64,000 nt of DNA from the NCBI GenBank assembly GCA_021432605.1, contig MU271153.1, forward strand, positions 434,001 to 498,000, in the 5' to 3' direction. Numbering within the stretch: position 1 is the stretch's first letter; each line of letters opens with the position of its first letter. The position numbers were made by a program, and so were the translations under genes. Positions 31,203 to 42,919 of the stretch are shown piece by piece. The stretch is from Coniochaeta sp. PMI_546. Lineage: Eukaryota > Ascomycota > Sordariomycetes > Coniochaetales > Coniochaetaceae. The notes beneath the pieces were generated by a model. That model saw only the letters and a program-made list of their open reading frames with translations. It was not told the origin of the DNA and searched no databases.

Positions 31203-34200
31203 ATGTTTCCCCTTCCCCATCTCCGGTCAGGCTTCCGCCGTCGCGGCCAGTCAAACCCTACTTCTCCTGTTCCGGGACAGACTCCGACATTATGGGAATC
31301 GTCTGCTTTCCACGAACATCCGCAAGAGGCCCAAGATGTATCACCGCGTCCAGAGTCCTCCAATTCCTTCCACAACCCACCGACCCTGCCCCCGATAGCC
31401 CGAGTAGCTTCTGCCGAAGCACAACCGCCCAACTTCGGCCCCAGAGACGATGAAACGCCTACCGACGTCCGGTCCCCGCCCGTCCGAAGTCAACGTCATG
31501 ACGATGACGTGGGCTTCATGGGCGGTGTGACGTTGCAGAATCACCGACGAGGCCTACAGGAAGCACCGCGGTGGGACAATCCGGCGGCTGGATATGCGGC
31601 ACTCGATAGACAATCTCAACCGCAGCGATCGAGGGTCCCTCCTCCGCCGATAAACACAGGAATACCTTACCAGCGACCACCTCCACTGCCGACCCTGCAG
31701 TCCAAGGCAGGGTCGTCGTTTGTGACGCCGACCGACCTACAGCAGCTCTCCGCCGAACCGAAAGGAAAGCGACCATCGGGGACGAGGCTTGCCAGCGAAC
31801 CAGCAATCCTCCCACACCAATTACACAACCTTGAAGTCTCAAAGGGGAGGAGAGGATTGTCGTCTCTGAAGGACAAGTTTCTGATGAAGCGGAAGGCCGC
31901 CCCGGTCACGCCTGAACTTGGTCCAGTCTCTCCTAGGTTCCAACATCAGCAGGAATTCGAATATGACCCTAGGATCAAGGGGACCATAGTCCATGACTTC
32001 AACTCTCCGAAACCCAGGAAACCTGTTGCGCAATACCAGATCCCTCCTGGGGAGTCGTCGACGATACTCGGTTACAGCAGTGAAGTGCACACGCCCCAGC
32101 CCCTGCCTGGCACGGCAGATACCAATGCCCTCGGGCAGCAACTTGGGAATCATGACCTTGGCGATATCAATTTTTCGGAGTCACTTCGTGAGAAACCATC
32201 TTTTACCGGATCGGCTGCTAGTCCCGACACCACACAGCATGTTAAACCTCAACACAGACCTCGGCCGCTGTCTCTAGACAAAGCTCTTCCAAAGGAACCA
32301 CAGCTTCTGGCTTATTCGAATGAACACTATGACTCCTCAGCACAAACATCATTCTCTTCGCCCGCCGTATCTCAGGGGTCGTCGACTCTACCCGGATCTA
32401 ACCCGTCCTCTCGGACAGTCCGGTCTAGCAATGTCTCCTTCTCTGACCCTTCCAGGAGGGACTCTACCATGTCGGCTGTTCCACGACACATGAAGAGCAC
32501 GTCATCGAGGTTTAGTTTCGACATGGTAGGGGCGGCCAAACAAGAGAAGCTCCTGGAGGAGAAGCACAGACAACGACAGATAGATAAGGGCGTCGATGAC
32601 GGCGGCTTTGCAGCGAAGGACAGAGACTCGAGATTTGATGACTTTGATAATGACGACTACGACTACGATGCAATGATGGACGACGATGGTCTCGAGGAGC
32701 GAATTCCTGGAGTGAATGCTGACGCCGAGGACGAAGACTATCCTGAGGAGGATATACCGGGCTTTAATGCTGAAGCAGACGAGGAAGACTACCCGGTGGA
32801 CGAGTTACAAGAAGAGCTGGACCCAGACAACGACCAAGAGAACTTTTCTGGATTCGTGTTCCAACGGTCCAATCCCGCATCGGCGCTCGCTAGCCCCATG
32901 CCGTCTGACATACTGCCAACTCCACGGGATACAACTGGGAAAGTTATTGGCTTTGCGGTCACGAAAGACATGACTCCAGATCTGGCGCCGGCCCCGTCAC
33001 CCCCTTTCCAGAATAACCTTGCCGCCGGTGAAACACTCAGTGACTCGTCTGAGGGGTTGGGAATTCAGGGCTTGAGTGCAGGAAACGGGCCTGCGTATGA
33101 CAAGCCGCCCTACGAAGAGCATCAACCAGTGCAGCCTCCAGGTATCTCCGCCCCTCTGCTGAGTACCAGCGATGATCTGTACTACGATGATAGTTTCATC
33201 GATGCAGAATTGCGCGACGAACTCAACTTCGAGCCGGAAGGCCCAGCTTTCGACGAGTCACTCTTCGATCTGAACGACACGGACAAGTATGGCCGACCTA
33301 TTCCAGGCGCCTTCGCTCAGGCTAAGTCGATGATGACGGCTCAGCAAGCATCAAACCGGCAGTCGGACGAGACATCGAGGATGTCTGGGCAGTCTGCTGT
33401 CTCCCAGTCCACGGCACATACGTCCGTGGACGTGTGCCTGCAACCCGCTCTCCCAAATACCGAGTGCGAAGAGCACGGGCTGGAATTTCCGCAACCCTCA
33501 GAACGACGGTCATCTGTTGTGCCTCCCCCCAGCTCGGAGCTAGCGTACCAAGCCGCACTCGCAGAAGCCGCTCACAAAGCAGCAGCATCTGGGAAATTCC
33601 GGCGCGGTTCCTCCCCCACGCCACTAGCTCATCTGACAATCACGTCGCCGACAGACTCTACTGAATCGCACCCACATTCGCACCCAGAAAATGGCCTCGA
33701 TCTGGACGATGACTCTCAGCCTCGCGGACTGGATGACGATTACGACTTCGACGACGACGTCATCGCCGAGGCAAACGCGGAAGCTCTTGCCAACGATTCC
33801 GACGGGTGGTATGGCCGAGAATTCGGCTTCTACTCCGCCCCGGTACCCATCCCATCACACGGCCACGGGCATCATGGCGGTTCCTCCTCCTTTGACTCGT
33901 CACCCAAACCCTTGAGCGCCGAGAATCTGTTCCAGTACGCCAACGGCGGCTACTTCGGCCCGTCCGGCGGCGTCATCCGCTCCGCGAGCGGCCGCATGGT
34001 CTCAAGAGAACCGAACCTGACGCCCATCACCGAGCGCTCCGAGTACTCCAACCGGAACTCGATCATGAGTTTCGTCGGTCCCCCGGGTCTGAGCAGTGCG
34101 GGAGGTGCTGCCGCGGCGGGGGGCGCCGGCCAGCTACAGAGCCCCGGCCTCGCCGAGCTGGCCATGATGGACGACGACGCCAACATGAGCATGTCTGCGC

Positions 34201-34991
34201 TGCTCCGCCTGCGATCAAAGACCTTTGGCTCCTCAAAGGCCAGCCTCCTGAGCTCGCCGGAGGGCAGTCCCCGGTCGGAATTCAGCCCCGGCGGCGGCGG
34301 CGGTCAGGGCTCCTCGTGGCAGCGGGACGGCGCAGTCTCGCCGTGGGGAGGCGCGGGGCCCAACTTCGGCGGCCACCCTACCGCCGCGCACGTGCGGAAG
34401 AACTCGGCGTTCTCGATACAGAGCAACTCGGACGGCGGGAGCGGGGCCGGGAGCCCCACGCTCACGATGACGGCGCCGCCTGTGCCCGGCGCCGGGGGTT
34501 CTTACCAGACCTTTCCGCCTGGCTCCTCGGGTCTTGGGCCGGTGCCGGCGCCGGCGTTCTCGCAGGCCCAGCAGTTGATGTACCCTTCGGGTGCTTCACC
34601 TGTTCTGCCCAGCCTGAGTTTCCCGCCTGTGTTGGAGGAGGACTTCATCCAGATGGCGTACCAGGATACGGCCGCCGGGGAGACGTCGAGGGAGACGTCT
34701 ACGGAAACGTCCAATAACTTGGCGGGGGGGTCGAATATGCTGCACGCCAGCCCGACGGGCTTGGACGACGGCCGGCCCCAGGTCTCGCCGACGACGACGT
34801 CGCCGCATGCCTTGGGTTACCAGAAGCGTCCGGGGTTGGGACACCGGCATAAGGGGTCGGCGGACAGTATCTCGTACATCAAGGAGGAGGAGAGTGGTGA
34901 GACCAGGTGGGTCATGGAGCGCAGGCGGACGGCGGAGACGGGCGAGGTCGAGTTTGTGGAACGGGAGCTTGTGGAGGGTGGGCGGATCTAG
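31203..34991 (+). CDS. Large, mostly disordered fungal protein of unknown function (1262 residues)
   Basis: Single exon from the ATG at 31203. The protein is rich in Ser, Pro, Gly and acidic residues and has no recognisable enzyme domain, signal peptide or membrane span. Conserved-looking islands: KGRRGLSSLKDKFLMKRKAA (about 215-235); SSRFSFDMVGAAKQEKLLEE followed by KHRQRQ (about 435-460), a helix that may form a coiled coil; DDYDYDAMMDDDGLEERIPG (about 483-503); an exact-length tandem repeat of 17 residues at 501-517 and 518-534 (IPGVNADAEDEDYPEED, then IPGFNAEADEEDYPVDE); and WYGREFGFYSAPVPIP (about 863-880). The C-terminus has SADSISYIKEEESGETRWVM. I believe homologues exist across filamentous ascomycetes as uncharacterised proteins. 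Many SP/TP sites suggest phosphoregulation, but no role can be given. Confidence 0.8.
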   Translation: MFPLPHLRSGFRRRGQSNPTSPVPGQTPTLWESSAFHEHPQEAQDVSPRPESSNSFHNPPTLPPIARVASAEAQPPNFGPRDDETPTDVRSPPVRSQRHDDDVGFMGGVTLQNHRRGLQEAPRWDNPAAGYAALDRQSQPQRSRVPPPPINTGIPYQRPPPLPTLQSKAGSSFVTPTDLQQLSAEPKGKRPSGTRLASEPAILPHQLHNLEVSKGRRGLSSLKDKFLMKRKAAPVTPELGPVSPRFQHQQEFEYDPRIKGTIVHDFNSPKPRKPVAQYQIPPGESSTILGYSSEVHTPQPLPGTADTNALGQQLGNHDLGDINFSESLREKPSFTGSAASPDTTQHVKPQHRPRPLSLDKALPKEPQLLAYSNEHYDSSAQTSFSSPAVSQGSSTLPGSNPSSRTVRSSNVSFSDPSRRDSTMSAVPRHMKSTSSRFSFDMVGAAKQEKLLEEKHRQRQIDKGVDDGGFAAKDRDSRFDDFDNDDYDYDAMMDDDGLEERIPGVNADAEDEDYPEEDIPGFNAEADEEDYPVDELQEELDPDNDQENFSGFVFQRSNPASALASPMPSDILPTPRDTTGKVIGFAVTKDMTPDLAPAPSPPFQNNLAAGETLSDSSEGLGIQGLSAGNGPAYDKPPYEEHQPVQPPGISAPLLSTSDDLYYDDSFIDAELRDELNFEPEGPAFDESLFDLNDTDKYGRPIPGAFAQAKSMMTAQQASNRQSDETSRMSGQSAVSQSTAHTSVDVCLQPALPNTECEEHGLEFPQPSERRSSVVPPPSSELAYQAALAEAAHKAAASGKFRRGSSPTPLAHLTITSPTDSTESHPHSHPENGLDLDDDSQPRGLDDDYDFDDDVIAEANAEALANDSDGWYGREFGFYSAPVPIPSHGHGHHGGSSSFDSSPKPLSAENLFQYANGGYFGPSGGVIRSASGRMVSREPNLTPITERSEYSNRNSIMSFVGPPGLSSAGGAAAAGGAGQLQSPGLAELAMMDDDANMSMSALLRLRSKTFGSSKASLLSSPEGSPRSEFSPGGGGGQGSSWQRDGAVSPWGGAGPNFGGHPTAAHVRKNSAFSIQSNSDGGSGAGSPTLTMTAPPVPGAGGSYQTFPPGSSGLGPVPAPAFSQAQQLMYPSGASPVLPSLSFPPVLEEDFIQMAYQDTAAGETSRETSTETSNNLAGGSNMLHASPTGLDDGRPQVSPTTTSPHALGYQKRPGLGHRHKGSADSISYIKEEESGETRWVMERRRTAETGEVEFVERELVEGGRI

Positions 34992-35890
34992 GCCCGAGGA
35001 GAGTATGAGATTTGGTGTTGGAGGAGATGATGTACATATATATAGTTCTCTTGCAGTGTATAATTGGGTTGCGCTTGGGCAAATGGGTGTTGTAGATGGT
35101 GTTTTTGGACAAAGGGCAAATGCGTGGAAAATGGAGCTTGGGACAATATACGGCGATTTGGGGGGCATACATTTTATCGGCGGCAGCGAGCTCCTGGGAC
35201 GGTGCTATCTGGTGGGATACATAATGGCTCTTGCACGGCGAGAAACGAATATATAGTAATGTTTGAGACACGAATATGAGCAGTTTACAGCTGTCTTGGG
35301 CTTGTGTATCGCGTTTCCCAAGATTTTGCTGGAAGTACTGGTTCTTACAGAGACCTTATAGTATGATGCCTCAATGTTTGGGCAGTTTTGTATTACGAGC
35401 ATCTCTTACGATGAGAGGACCAGACGCTGATTCCAATCTTTGGGCGGGATTCATAAAATGCGGTGATCCTACAATAGGTATGAACGTCGATGGTTGGTAT
35501 GTATTTCGTCCCGGCCACGGTGGTCAAAGACGATCCGATGCCGAGCCGAATTGTTGTCGACTGCAAGACGGCACGGCCCATTGTCGTGAGATGTGCGCCG
35601 AGCCGGACCCTTGCAATGATTATCAGATGAGAAGTTGTGGTAGTGGTTTCAGAATTGTGAGACGACGGGTGCTATGACCGGCAAAGAACGTCATCGGTGT
35701 CGGCGAACTTAAACCGGGGTTTCGCCGCTCACTTTGCTTGTGAACTGTCCACTACTGTCTATTTTAGTTACAGCAATCACACTCAGACATACCAGACTGT
35801 CTCGAATATGCTATCGATGTGAACAGTGGACCGCAAACACTGGATCACAAGACAAAAACAAGAGCGTATCGACGCCAAGGGATCCTCGCC
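34992..35890. other. Intergenic, 0.9 kb
   Basis: 3' flank of the large unknown gene (TATA-rich tail near 35030-35045) and promoter of the small membrane-protein gene. No feature recognised. Confidence 0.5.
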
Positions 35891-36374
35891 ATGCTGGGAA
35901 AGGTCCTCCTCACCATCAGCTCCATCGGTCTCATCCTTGGGTCTCCGATGGCAGACTACAACCACACCCACATTTTCAACCCGCGGTGGCCGCCGCACGC
36001 GAAGTATGTCTGTCCCCTTTAGACTACACTGTCCATTATCCCGTTCTTACCTAATCCGGGTACTGACCCGTCCCAGATTCCACACCGGCCAAACAATCAC
36101 CCTCTCCGTAACACTGGGTCTCATGACCCTCTTCCTTACCTATCGCCCTGACCTGACATCTGCCCCCTCTGCACAGGTCCTGAGGAAGGAGTCGCTCAAG
36201 TTGGCCGCGTTCACGGGGAGTATCTATTGGCTGGCCGGGCTGGCCGCATACTTCTTCCCCGGCTCCGACGGACTAGATCCCGAGTTCGGCGGGCCGGGGT
36301 TTCCGCAGGGGCCCATGTTTACGGTGTTTGCTAGCTGTGCCTTGTTGGGGGCCTGGCTCGAGAGGGGAGTATGA
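35891..36374 (+). CDS. Small four-helix integral membrane protein (DUF6640-like)
   Basis: Predicted 136 residues from exons 35891-36003 and 36077-36374; intron 36004-36076 starts GTATGT and ends CCCAG, splitting a Lys codon. The joined sequence shows a conserved loop DYNHTHIFNPRWPPHAKFHTG between hydrophobic segment 1 (LGKVLLTISSIGLILG) and segment 2 (ITLSVTLGLMTLFLTY), then two more spans (FTGSIYWLAGLAAYFF and MFTVFASCALLGAWL). The N-D-H-T-H...NPxWPPHAKFH signature is typical of a family of small fungal membrane proteins that I recall as DUF6640; the number is from memory. The His/Asn/Asp loop could bind a metal or haem, but that is conjecture. Function unknown. Confidence 0.75.
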
Positions 36375-38956
36375 TATTGAGGACTGTCTGAAAGCCGGTG
36401 GTGTATGATGCACGATCAGATATGCAATTCGCTAAGGGGTGGTAACTCACGGCCGTGTTACCTTGTATGGCTCGATGCAACACCGTAATCTGTACAAGCA
36501 CCCGTTCATCAGCACTTACATCTATTTCATTTGATCGTTCAAAACTCCGTCCCGAGTCTTCTGTCACAAAGGATATCGGGCCTCTTTCCGGCGCTTTGCA
36601 TGGAGCCACAGTACTGCGTCCATTCAAGGACATGGTGGTTTGGACGTATCGCAGCGTACTCAGGGAGATTGAATGGAGAGGTACCTAGGGATGAGGTGAT
36701 AGTGCGAATCCGTGTTAAAAAGGGGGCAGCTTGAGGATTGTTCGCTATGGAGATCGGACCGTAACATGGGTATATGGGGACAGTCGACGAAGCAAGTGAG
36801 TGCAAAGGGACGGCGAGCGGAGCAGACTAAGCGATCCCTTTTCATGTATAGACTAGAACGTGACGAATCCTCTCGAGAACCTAATGCCTGCGTCGCTTAG
36901 CAGTGGTAGCGACCTCAGCCATTCTGGCCTATCGTCTACGTTGTCCCTGACGGCAAACACTTCGAAACCAGCGACGCGGCAGAGGGCTTCCGGCATGCAC
37001 TATTATTAGCGTAGATCAACGGTCGTCCGATCCCGGTTCCTGGGATCTTGGCGTTTCTTCGTTTTGACTCGCTTCCACAGACTGCGTCGTCATCTAAGAT
37101 CATCTGAAACTCAAGACGGGATGTGGGGGACATATACACGACTGAGATCTGTCCGATGTTGGTGTCTGTTGTCTGTCCATGACAGACAGTTTGTCTTGAG
37201 ACTGGAAAACTTCTTCTGTTCTATATTACGCGGCCAGAAATCCACTCCAAGAGTCGAAGTTTTTACTATGGTAGACTGACCCAAGATCTCGTTGAAGACT
37301 GTGTGGCCTTTCACATGTGTAGACATAGTAGCGGATGATGCCGTGCACGCCCAAAAAATTGAATTCGCGCTAGTTGGTTTTCTGGCTTGACTGAAAAGAT
37401 ACCTTTGCGCAAGCCTGCATTAGGTCCGAAGCTAGACGCATCTCAGAAAACATTTGATATCTCATTGTTACCCGAAAACTAACATATTCGAGCCGAAGGA
37501 ACAAAAGATTGTCCAGAGGACTAGCATAAAAACTCGAAAACCACTTAGTCATTCCTTTTTGCCAAGACATGACGATGCGGAAGCTTCTGAGCGTGGGCAC
37601 GCGACAGCAGCAGAGCCGCCGGGACTTGGGGCTCGGAGGGAGGGTCCCACAAGCTTACGACGCCCGCATTGCCGCTTCCGGCCAATGTACGGGGATGGAA
37701 GCAGGGACCAGGTTGACCAGATGAGATGGTGCACCGATGGAATTAGGGGTCACCCCGGCCCTCCTTACCTCCTCGACCGCGACTTGACGGAGTGACGGCA
37801 CAGCTAGCGCCTTCTTGGTCCTCAGCATACCATGCGTCAGTGGGATGGTCGGCTGCTCATTGAATCAAGACATCGTTACCGTGGTACGATCATGCGAGCA
37901 TCGGGCCTGCTGCAATGGAGAGATCCTTTTTCGGCAAATTGGCCATTGGAAGAAGAGCAGAGGTAATTGGATCGCTTTGACGCTCTGCAGGACTTGAAGG
38001 ATAAGGGGAGGGAGGTAAATGAGAAGGAAGGAGCGGCACAGACGGCATGCGGCTGACCTCGAAGGTGCCAGACAGCGGTGCTTGCTTTGTCGCTGTTGTC
38101 AAAGTATCACTGAACAAGATAGCATCGCCTACCTTGGATTCCAGTCAATTTTCCTTAGGTCGAGATACCTAAGGTACCTTATCCATGGATGGATGGATGG
38201 CTGGGACCCTCGGAGCCACAGGGCTGACGAGCTCAGCCGTTCATGATAGTTGGACACACGCGTACACTGGAGCAACACTGGAGAACGCACGGGAATGCCC
38301 CCCCTCCCACAAGCCGTTATTTCCCTGTGTCCCTTTTTCCCTGAGCCCACAGATCGAGTGGGTTTCACTGCGTCGCTTCCATCTGCATTTCGGTGCGTGC
38401 CTCGCACGACCTGCTTCCCTTTTCTCTTCCACGGTTCAATTGTGTTTTTCTTTGCTGGTTGTCCTGTCCGAGTCCTCTAGTGAACCATTCCATCAGACAT
38501 TTCCCTCATTTGTCTCTTTTGCATTTCCAATTCTTCTGCTAAGCAACAGTTCTTCTTTCCTTCCAAACCGCGCTTTCTTATCATTCGTTTGGTCCGCAAC
38601 CCGCTCCGGCACTTTTGATCAATACCACGTCTTGGCACCCGTTAAAGCTGCCGTCTTGGCACGGGTCTTGGCACGGCGCCTCCCGCATCTGACCTGTGTC
38701 GAGTTGGTATTACTGGCGACGAGGTATCACCAAACTCATTTTGATTCTGGATTTCGTTTGTATTTCGCATGTTAGTGTATCCGTCGCTTGTCTGTTGACG
38801 AACTGTGCGAGTTGGGTCGAAATATCTGCACGACCCAGGTGCGACACGATCAGCCTGCTGTTGCCAACCTGAACAAGAGCTCATCAAACGCAGCGCTGAG
38901 GGTCAACATATCTGATTATCTCACGCCTGAACACTTGACAGGCTCGGAGGGAGACA
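36375..38956. other. Intergenic, 2.6 kb
   Basis: The longest gene-poor stretch apart from 1.8-4.4 kb. It holds a palindromic CCTTAGGT / ACCTAAGGTACCTTA element around 38153-38181, a GGAT tetranucleotide repeat (four units) at about 38185-38200, and a pyrimidine-rich promoter-like region from about 38390 to 38600 upstream of the SGNH gene. No coding frame with bias or motif and no transposon relic was recognised. Confidence 0.5.
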
Positions 38957-40984
38957 ATGATCATCAATGGACCGTCATACTACCAGCACAAACTTCTCCG
39001 CCGATCTGCCGGTCAGCAGGAGAAGTTTGGCTTCGGCTCCTTCTTGGCCTTCTTTTCGGCCAAGGTTTTCCGTGGCGGCCCCAAGGCCCTCCTGCAACTG
39101 ACGGCATGTTCTATGGCTCTGTTGCTGCTCATGAAGCTGCTGCTGTCTCATCGATTAACGGACGTGAGCTACAGCGGATGGAGCTGGCGAAATGGGAAGG
39201 ACGGCGATGCGGCGCAGAACTCGGGCCTGGAAGACGACGAAAGTGTCCCGGGAGGGTTGAGAATCGTTGTGTTCGGCGATAGAGATGTTGCTACGCCTGC
39301 ACGACTTCAGGGTAGGGGCAGCGAGGACGTGGAAGGCCAGGGTTGGACCGAGCTTCTGTGTGAAGAGGTGAGATGTGCCCCGGGTACCTTGGTCCCTGAA
39401 CAGACTCGATACTGACCCCACCTCTAGCTGGACTGCTCTTGCTTCCTTTCCTTCGTCCCGACCTCCGATGACCCCAGCCGCGTCATGACCTCGACCAAGT
39501 TGTACGCCACTTCAGTCGAGCAAGCGCTCAATCTGACAGACGAGAGCTACGGCCCCGGACTGGACTACGAGTTCATGCTCGACCAGTTCCCCATAGAGTG
39601 GAAGGTAGACGACCTCTCGAAACAAGTAGACTCATTCCTCTCCATGAAGAAGCCCAAACACTCACCGGCCGAGACGATGTGGGTATTCTCGTTCGGAATG
39701 TGGGATATCTGGTCTCTGGCGTCGGAACCGCTAAGCGTCAGCAAGACCATAGTCGACTCTATGATCGACCAGATCTTTCACGAGGTCGAACGGCTGTACA
39801 CGAGTGCTCTGAACGAGACCTCGATCGCATGGTCAGACCCGGATCAGCCCGCACAGGCCACAAGCGTTGTGTCGACCGGACTTCCAATGCCGACCGCCGA
39901 TCCCGAGAAGACAAGAGCGTGGATCAAGGAGCGTGACCGGATGGAACGACAGGCATCGACTGGGGAACTTGATGGCGGCGTTGCAAAAAGATCAGCGAAT
40001 GAGACGAAGCACTTCCGGATCCTCATCCCCAGACTCTTTGACCCTTCCCTGACTCCAGGATGGCACAGCGGGCGGCCGGAGATCCCCTCCGTCCACTCCA
40101 AAGCCGAGCAGATGCGCAACGCCGCTGTCCTGACAGAGAAGTGGAACAATAAGATGTACAGCGCCCTGGCAGAGTGGATCCGAACCGAGCAACGGCAACA
40201 GAGAGAACGGGAACTCCTGGAGTTGGCTTCCAGGGGTGACATCGAGACCCCGGAAATACAAGCCAAGACTCCTTTGGAGATATTTAATGAAAGATTGAGA
40301 GCCTCGTCGGGCAGGAAGGGGCCCGGGCAGCCCGCAAGAGCAGCGTTTCTTGGGGGACATAATCACATAACGTCGCCACAGGTGCGAGGAAACGATGTGG
40401 TGGCGGAGAAGAAGCAGGAGGAACATGAGGTTGCCGCAGGCAATAGCTCGGTAGTCGACACAACCCCCGGACCTCAACCGCCGCAGCGCGACGGCTTCTT
40501 CTACAACCTCAATAACTACCTGGAAGAAGCCATCGTCGAACGCCAGCTCCGCAACTCGGGCCTTAGAGACGCCCGCAGCACCGGTAAGCTGAGCGAGGAG
40601 GGCTTCAAGGAGGTGTGGAGGCCTTGCACGAGCGAACCGTCGGATGAGAGCAAACGAGAAGAGGCCGACGTGATTGGCTCCGCCGAAGAGGCTGACGAGG
40701 GTGTTGAAGAGGGAGATGCGGCGTATGAGCGGAAGCGGTCTGTCGAGCCCGCCATCCGTGGCCGTGTCCCCGCGTCAGCTGAGCCTGGTTCTCTGGCAGA
40801 AAGTCCGGATGCGAGGATATGCGAAAATCCGGACGATCATCTGTTCTACACGCCATTCACAGTGTCGCCGCGGGCCGTGGCGGTTGTTGCAAGGCTGGCG
40901 GCGGATATGGTCCGTCGAAACGAGACGATGCGATCTGGCTGGGCGAGCATAAACCTCCCGCCCCTGAAATATGTTGGTGGATGA
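38957..40984 (+). CDS. Type II membrane protein with SGNH/GDSL-hydrolase-like lumenal domain
   Basis: Predicted 655 residues from exons 38957-39367 and 39428-40984 (phase-0 intron, GTGAGA...CTAG). A cytosolic N-terminus with basic residues precedes one hydrophobic helix (about 44-63, ALLQLTACSMALLLLMKLLL). The rest should lie in the secretory lumen or outside. The domain after it has GLRIVVFGDRDVATPA (block I, with Asp/Arg where classic GDSL has Gly-Asp-Ser), GWTELLCEELDCSCF, FSFGMWDIW (block III-like G-x-[ND]) and IPRLFDPSLTPGWHSGRP (block V-like D...H). The classic nucleophile Ser is not evident, so activity is uncertain. The second half (residues 330-600) is charged and disordered, followed by a conserved tail with DDHLFYTPFTVSPRAV. 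Candidate substrates are glycans or lipids of the cell surface. Confidence 0.72.
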
Positions 40985-41481
40985 GATATTCTGGCCAGCT
41001 GACGCGTACGATCGTACCTGATGCGGACAGAAGATACTAAAAGTAGTTGGATTCGGGACAGAGGCAGATCTGTTTTGTACATCGAGAGGTCTTTGCTGAG
41101 GATCTTGGAGTGCGTCATTTCATCTGTTGTATATAGCCCATGGATCTGGAGTCTGTATTTTCACGGCGTTTGGACGCCAGGATCGACGATTGCGAAGAAG
41201 GAAATTTTGCCTTCAGTAGATGTCAATTTGACTGTCATATGAAGATCAACAGAGACAAGAGTCCTACTCTTCTTCAATCCGTCCCGGTGCCTCAATGCTT
41301 GGCCAAATGCTAATGAAGGGTTAGGGTTCACAGCAAGGGGTCTGTGCGGGAGGTTAGTGCCGGTGCCAGCCGTCGTCAGCGGCTCTCGGCTTCCCTCCGA
41401 GGAGAGAGTACGTCACCTCAACACCACGAATGGCCCGTCCAGTCCAGCACGACGCGATGCAGCAACTCAGCTGACGGCAAC
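40985..41481. other. Intergenic, 0.5 kb
   Basis: Between the SGNH-like gene and the CLN3/Btn1 gene, both rightward. It includes a short TTAGGG-like pair (gggttagggttc, about 41319-41331), too short to be called an interstitial telomere repeat. Confidence 0.5.
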
Positions 41482-42919
41482 ATGACGACCAGATCTCCCT
41501 CCTCCTCGGGGCTGCTCCCCCTGCCGGGAGCGCCCTCTTCCTCTTGGGCCCTCTACCGAGCCCGCTTCTACTCCATCTTCCGCAATGCCGACACGTCCGT
41601 CCTCGTCGCGTTCTGGCTGTTTGGTATGCTACCATGTCGCGACTGGGCCACAGTATCAGATAGTCACTGACTTACCTCTTTCAGGTCTCATCAACAATGT
41701 CCTCTACGTAATCATCCTCTCCGCAGCCCAAGACCTCGTCGGCACCCTCCCGAAGGGCGTCGTCCTCCTCGCCGACGTCCTGCCCTCCTTCCTTACGAAG
41801 CTCGTGGCACCCTACTTCATCCACCGCATACCCTACCAGATACGCATCCTCATCTTCGTCGCCCTCTCCTCGACGGGAATGCTGCTCATCGCCCTCACCC
41901 CGCCCAGCCAGAGCGTGGCCGTCAAGCTCATCGGCGTCGTGCTAGCGAGTCTCAGCAGCGGAGGCGGGGAGCTCAGTTTCCTCGGTCTGACGCATTACTA
42001 CGGACACATGAGCCTCGCTGCCTGGGGCAGCGGGACCGGAGGGGCTGGTTTGATTGGAGCGGGGTTATATGTCATGCTGACGGATTGGATCGGGTTCAGT
42101 GTCAAGAGCAGTCTGCTCGCTTCCGCGTTCCTGCCGGGCTTCATGCTGCTCAGCTTCTTTGTGATACTGCCGCGGGGACCGCTGGCGGGGCCAGGAGCGA
42201 AGGAATACACTGCTGTGCCGGAGGAAGAGTTGCGCGAGGAGGATATCGAGGACATACCGCCCAGCAACGCGTCGTCGAGTCTGCTTGCCCCAGGCCCTGG
42301 TGTCGCCTCAACGGCCTACTCTATCCACGGAGATGAACCCGGGCAGAAGACAGCCTCATTCGCGGCAAACCTCCGACGTGCGAGGAAGTTGTTCTTCCCT
42401 TACATGTTACCATTGCTGCTGGTGTACGTGGCAGAGTACACCATCAACCAGGGCGTCTCGCCTACGCTCCTGTTCCCGCTCGACTCATCGCCGTTCTCAG
42501 AGTTCAGGTCCTTCTACCCCTTCTACGGCTTCCTCTACCAGCTAGGCGTCTTCATCTCCCGGTCTTCAACACCGTTCATCCGCATCCACCACTTATACGT
42601 GCCGTCGTTCCTACAGGTCGGCAATCTCGTCTTGCTCACGCTCCACGCCATACTCAACTTCATCCCGTCGGTGTACGTCGTGTTTGTCATTATCTTCTGG
42701 GAGGGCCTGCTGGGCGGAGCGGTGTACGTCAATACCTTTGCCGAGATCATGGAGCATGTTCCTAGCGAGGACCGCGAGTTCAGCCTCGGCGCTACGTCGG
42801 TCAGCGATAGCGGGGGTATCTGCATTGCTGGATTCCTGGGCATGGCGGTCGAGGTGTGGCTTTGCGAGTGGCAGGTCAGTCATGGGAGGGACTGGTGCAG
42901 GCAGATTGAACCTAGTTGA
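41482..42919 (+). CDS. BTN1: CLN3/battenin family vacuolar membrane protein (Btn1)
   Basis: Vacuolar or lysosomal polytopic protein linked in yeast to vacuolar pH and basic amino-acid balance; human CLN3 is the Batten disease protein. It has 458 residues from exons 41482-41623 and 41685-42919; the phase-1 intron (GTATGC...TCAG) completes [21 protein letters not shown], the hallmark first-helix block. Further blocks: [74 protein letters not shown] and the RSSTPFIRI motif, ending [13 protein letters not shown]. About ten hydrophobic spans with one long cytosolic acidic loop (about 220-280). The start [18 protein letters not shown] matches a short cytosolic tail. No odd features; orthology is secure. 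Confidence 0.95.

Noticed and set aside
36375-38956. Search for a transposon relic in the long gene-free stretch
   Set aside because: No transposase or reverse-transcriptase-like frame, terminal repeats or target duplications were recognised, and the base composition is not strongly AT-shifted as after RIP.
41319-41331. Telomere-like gggttagggtt
   Set aside because: Fewer than two full units; expected by chance and far from a chromosome end as judged by flanking genes.
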